This document shows positions 62,011 through 64,000 of a DNA stretch of 64,000 nt, piece after piece. Position 1 is the first letter of the stretch. The number at the start of each line of letters is the position of its first letter. The notes beneath the pieces are model-generated. The model was not told where the DNA came from. It ran no database searches and saw only the letters and a program-made list of their open reading frames with translations. The DNA lies in assembly GCA_038231815.1 (NCBI GenBank), contig JBBRKQ010000006.1, positions 8,945 through 72,944 of the forward strand, read 5' to 3'. The translations under genes and the position numbers were made by a program. The stretch comes from CAILKP01 sp038231815 (GTDB lineage: Bacteria; Planctomycetota; Phycisphaerae; Phycisphaerales; UBA1924).

Positions 62011-62375
62011 TGTTTGTTTGCTCCGGTCTTTCGTAAATCCGTTGCGATCGAATTGCAGTTGGGCTCCGTCAGCCCCTGAAAACCCAGTGGCAGGCGGCGG
62101 ACTCGCACGGTTGATCCTGAACTTCGGTCATCCCCGAGGCCAACTTTGCAGTGACCTTGCCGCCCCGCGCACCATTTACTGCTCAAAATACCGGTCATAC
62201 CGGCGACCCGCCTTCCATCCTCCAAATCGCGTTTAAATGCAGGTATCCAACTGAAATGCCGAGAAAGAGTCACCGCCGCTCCAATCTGCCCCACACCGCG
62301 AACATCGGCAAAATTTGCCGATTTCGACTCAGCCAGTCCCTGCCACGCCAACAGCACGTATCCTTTCGGACGCAA
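62011..62375. other. 365-base divergent intergenic region
   Basis: This lies between the secretin (minus) and the PP2C-type gene (plus). It must hold both promoters; no clear -35/-10 pair was identified. It contains the palindromic element at 62191-62203. No gene is evident: the phosphatase frame stays open across part of it, but that stretch lacks domain-like sequence. Confidence 0.6.
62191..62203. promoter_or_regulatory. inverted repeat CCGGT-CAT-ACCGG, second copy
   Basis: This is identical over 13 bases to the core of the element at 49105-49119, and again lies between genes. It sits 181 bases upstream of the secretin start and 173 bases upstream of the phosphatase start. Confidence 0.4.
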
Positions 62376-63680
62376 ATGACCCGTATGTCTGACCCACCAA
62401 TCCACCACAACTCGCTGTCGGCCCAGCAGTGGAGCACCGTGTTGGCCGTCATGGAGCGACTCGCCGGCTCGGCCAGCCTAGAAGATGTCCTAAAGGCCAT
62501 CATTGATTCCATGCGCACCTGCCTCCACGCCGACCGCGCCTCGGTGTTTCAGTTTGATCCAAAGTCAAAGGAACTCTTCATCAGCCAAGGCCACGGCCTA
62601 GCCGAGATCCGCTTTCCCATCACCCAGGGCCTCGCCGGTGAAGCCGCCCGCACGCTCGGCATGGTCAGCGTCCCAGACTGCTACGCAGATCCACGCTTCA
62701 ACCCCGCGATCGACAAAAAAACCGGCTACCGCACCCGCAACATGCTCACAATCCCGCTGGTCTCGGCCGATGGCGGCCTCCAAGGCGTGGCCCAGGTGCT
62801 CAACAAAGACCCGCAGCACGGCGAATGCTTCGACATTCAAGATGAGCAGATCGCCCGCGCATTGTCCAGCCAAGCCGCCGTGGCCATCCGCCGGGCCAAG
62901 CTCATCGAGGCCGAACTCCGTAAAAACAAAATCGAGGCCGATCTGCAGGTCGCCCGCAAAATCCAGCAATCCGCCTGGCCCAAGATTCTGCCAGTCCTGG
63001 AAGGCTTTCAACTCGTTGCCGCTTCCATGCCGGCAGATGAAACCGGTGGCGATACCTTCGATGTCATCTGCATGCGTTCACTCGGCGGCGAGTGTGGCGA
63101 AGGCAAGGCCATGATCCTCATGGGTGATGCCACCGGTCACGGCATCGGCCCCGCACTTTCAGTCTCCCAGCTTCGCGCCATGGTCCGCATGGGGGCCCGC
63201 CTGAACTCAAGCGTCAACGAAATCGTGCGACACCTTAACGTGCAATGCTGCGAGGACTTGCCCTCCGGCCGATTCATCACCGCCTTCGTCGGCCTGCTTG
63301 ATGCCTCCACCGGCCTGCTGCACTACGCATCCGCCGGCCAGGCACCGATTCTGGTCCTCCGCAGCGACGGCTCCGCCGAGGAGCTCGATGCCAGCGCCAT
63401 GCCCCTGGGTATCGACACCGAGCAAACGCTCGAACCCGTCCCTCCCATCGCACTTGCCCCCGGTGACAGCCTGCTGCTCATCTCCGACGGCTACTTCGAA
63501 GCCTCAAACCCCGACGGCCAGATGATGGGCAACGAACGCGTCATCGAAGCCGCAAGAGTCGTTCGCGATGGCTCAGCCGAAGGAATGCTCGAGGCCATCA
63601 ACGCCGCCGCCAACGCCTTCACACGCGGCCACCCGTATGACGATGACCGCACGGCCATCATCATTAAGCGAGACAACTAG
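62376..63680 (+). CDS. GAF-PP2C (RsbU/SpoIIE-type) phosphatase
   Basis: This is a 434-residue signalling protein. An N-terminal GAF domain (about residues 18-165, ADRASVFQFD ... MLTIPLVSADGGLQGVAQVL) and a short helical linker precede a PP2C/SpoIIE-type Ser/Thr phosphatase domain (DETGGDTFDVI, MGDATGHGIGPAL, SDGYFEASNPDG). Its metal-binding Asp residues are in place. Such enzymes dephosphorylate anti-sigma-factor antagonists. No partner kinase or antagonist lies nearby. Start is ATG 62376 or 62385; neither has a clear ribosome binding site. Confidence 0.88.
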   Translation: MTRMSDPPIHHNSLSAQQWSTVLAVMERLAGSASLEDVLKAIIDSMRTCLHADRASVFQFDPKSKELFISQGHGLAEIRFPITQGLAGEAARTLGMVSVPDCYADPRFNPAIDKKTGYRTRNMLTIPLVSADGGLQGVAQVLNKDPQHGECFDIQDEQIARALSSQAAVAIRRAKLIEAELRKNKIEADLQVARKIQQSAWPKILPVLEGFQLVAASMPADETGGDTFDVICMRSLGGECGEGKAMILMGDATGHGIGPALSVSQLRAMVRMGARLNSSVNEIVRHLNVQCCEDLPSGRFITAFVGLLDASTGLLHYASAGQAPILVLRSDGSAEELDASAMPLGIDTEQTLEPVPPIALAPGDSLLLISDGYFEASNPDGQMMGNERVIEAARVVRDGSAEGMLEAINAAANAFTRGHPYDDDRTAIIIKRDN

Positions 63681-64000
63681 CTCGCCCGCGACGTTCGGTT
63701 GCCCCGCACTTCAGCCGCACCCGCACAACTTCAATCCGCCGACAACCGTCGCCCCCAAGACCACTCTTTCACCAGCCGAAATCGACCGCAAGCGACCCTC
63801 GATTCCGCCACAACCAGGCTCCGCAGCATTTTTCCACACTTAGGTTCGCTCTTTTTCCAGTCGTTTTTGCCACGAATTTGCCCTCGCGACGGTGGAAAAC
63901 TCCAAATTGTGCAAAATCTTCAGGGAAATTGGTAACTATTTGTGGACGATAGCTTGAAAAGCCTAGAAAACAGTGTATAACTTGTGGTATACATCGCAGA
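63681..64000. other. gene-free right edge with DnaA-box-like motifs
   Basis: No ORF with coding character is seen in the last 320 bases. The left half is ordinary G+C-rich spacer. From about 63829 the DNA becomes AT-rich and holds several 9-mers close to the DnaA box TTATCCACA: TTTTCCACA (63830-63838), GGTGGAAAA (63891-63899), TGTGGACGA (63941-63949) and AGTGTATAA (63972-63980). This may be a DnaA-regulated promoter or part of an origin. Confidence 0.4.
63954..63981 (+). promoter_or_regulatory. sigma-70-like promoter pointing out of the window
   Basis: TTGAAA (63954-63959) and TATAAC (63976-63981) are 16 bases apart and each match the consensus at five of six positions. The gene it serves lies beyond the window. 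Confidence 0.55.

Overview
The window is one contiguous, gene-dense stretch of a G+C-rich bacterial chromosome. No rRNA, tRNA, CRISPR array, transposase or phage gene was recognised. The best guess for the host is a planctomycete of the class Phycisphaerae. The reasons are a secreted protein ending in two EF-hand/dockerin-like repeats (24337-26022), a lone prepilin-type protein with an FTLIE motif and SDGHVEW tail (32546-33196), many long membrane or lipoprotein genes of unknown function, a diderm envelope toolkit (KdsC, LptC/A-like protein, secretin), and a non-standard arrangement of conserved genes. The lineage is inferred from content, not from a marker gene.

Left part. 1-7988 is a cbb3-type cytochrome c oxidase cluster read left to right: ccoO (cut by the window edge, possibly the O half of a ccoNO fusion), ccoQ-like, a one-haem ccoP, ccoG, ccoH, a SafE/DsbD-like membrane protein, the copper P-type ATPase ccoI, and ccoS. 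The last genes overlap by 1-4 bases. 7994-12853 runs the other way: a DUF4126 membrane protein, then a MoxR/ChlI-like AAA+ ATPase, a small orphan ORF, a Doc-family toxin and a VWA-domain protein, with Doc and VWA overlapping by ATGA. 13114-13829 carries an ISC-type ferredoxin and IscX. 13911-20588 holds the conserved yqfF(pgpH)/phoH and ybeY/corC genes, split into two divergent arms around a lipoprotein gene. An M16 metallopeptidase (20830-23730) and the dockerin-type secreted protein follow, each with a strong intrinsic terminator.

Middle part. 26278-29816 is a translationally coupled pair: a GT39-like membrane glycosyltransferase and an AglD/MprF-like flippase-fold protein. Next come trxA, a LOG-family nucleotide hydrolase, a membrane protein with a (LEKER)n tail, a prepilin-like protein, a small membrane protein, polA and nth, a lipoprotein, a HI0933-family flavoprotein, kdsC and a very long LptC/LptA-like protein. 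Central metabolism is represented by citrate synthase (44320-45546) and glucose-6-phosphate isomerase (47235-48929), separated by a zinc-ribbon/PH-domain protein and a zinc-ribbon membrane protein.

Right part. A secreted thioredoxin-fold protein is followed by an imuA-imuB mutagenesis cassette that has a TTGACA promoter overlapped by a perfect palindrome. Convergent to it are mfd and a comEA-like HhH gene, then a TPR lipoprotein and a type II/IV secretin, each with a terminator. A GAF-PP2C (RsbU-type) phosphatase is the last gene. The final 320 bases have no gene but carry several DnaA-box-like 9-mers and a promoter pointing out of the window.

The most unusual material is the AAA+/orphan/Doc/VWA operon, the imuAB control region and gene overlap, the altered Fe-S cysteine spacing in Nth, the oversized LptC/A protein, a dockerin-like relic after pgi, and repeated 9-18 bp in-frame tandem repeats at protein tails and linkers.
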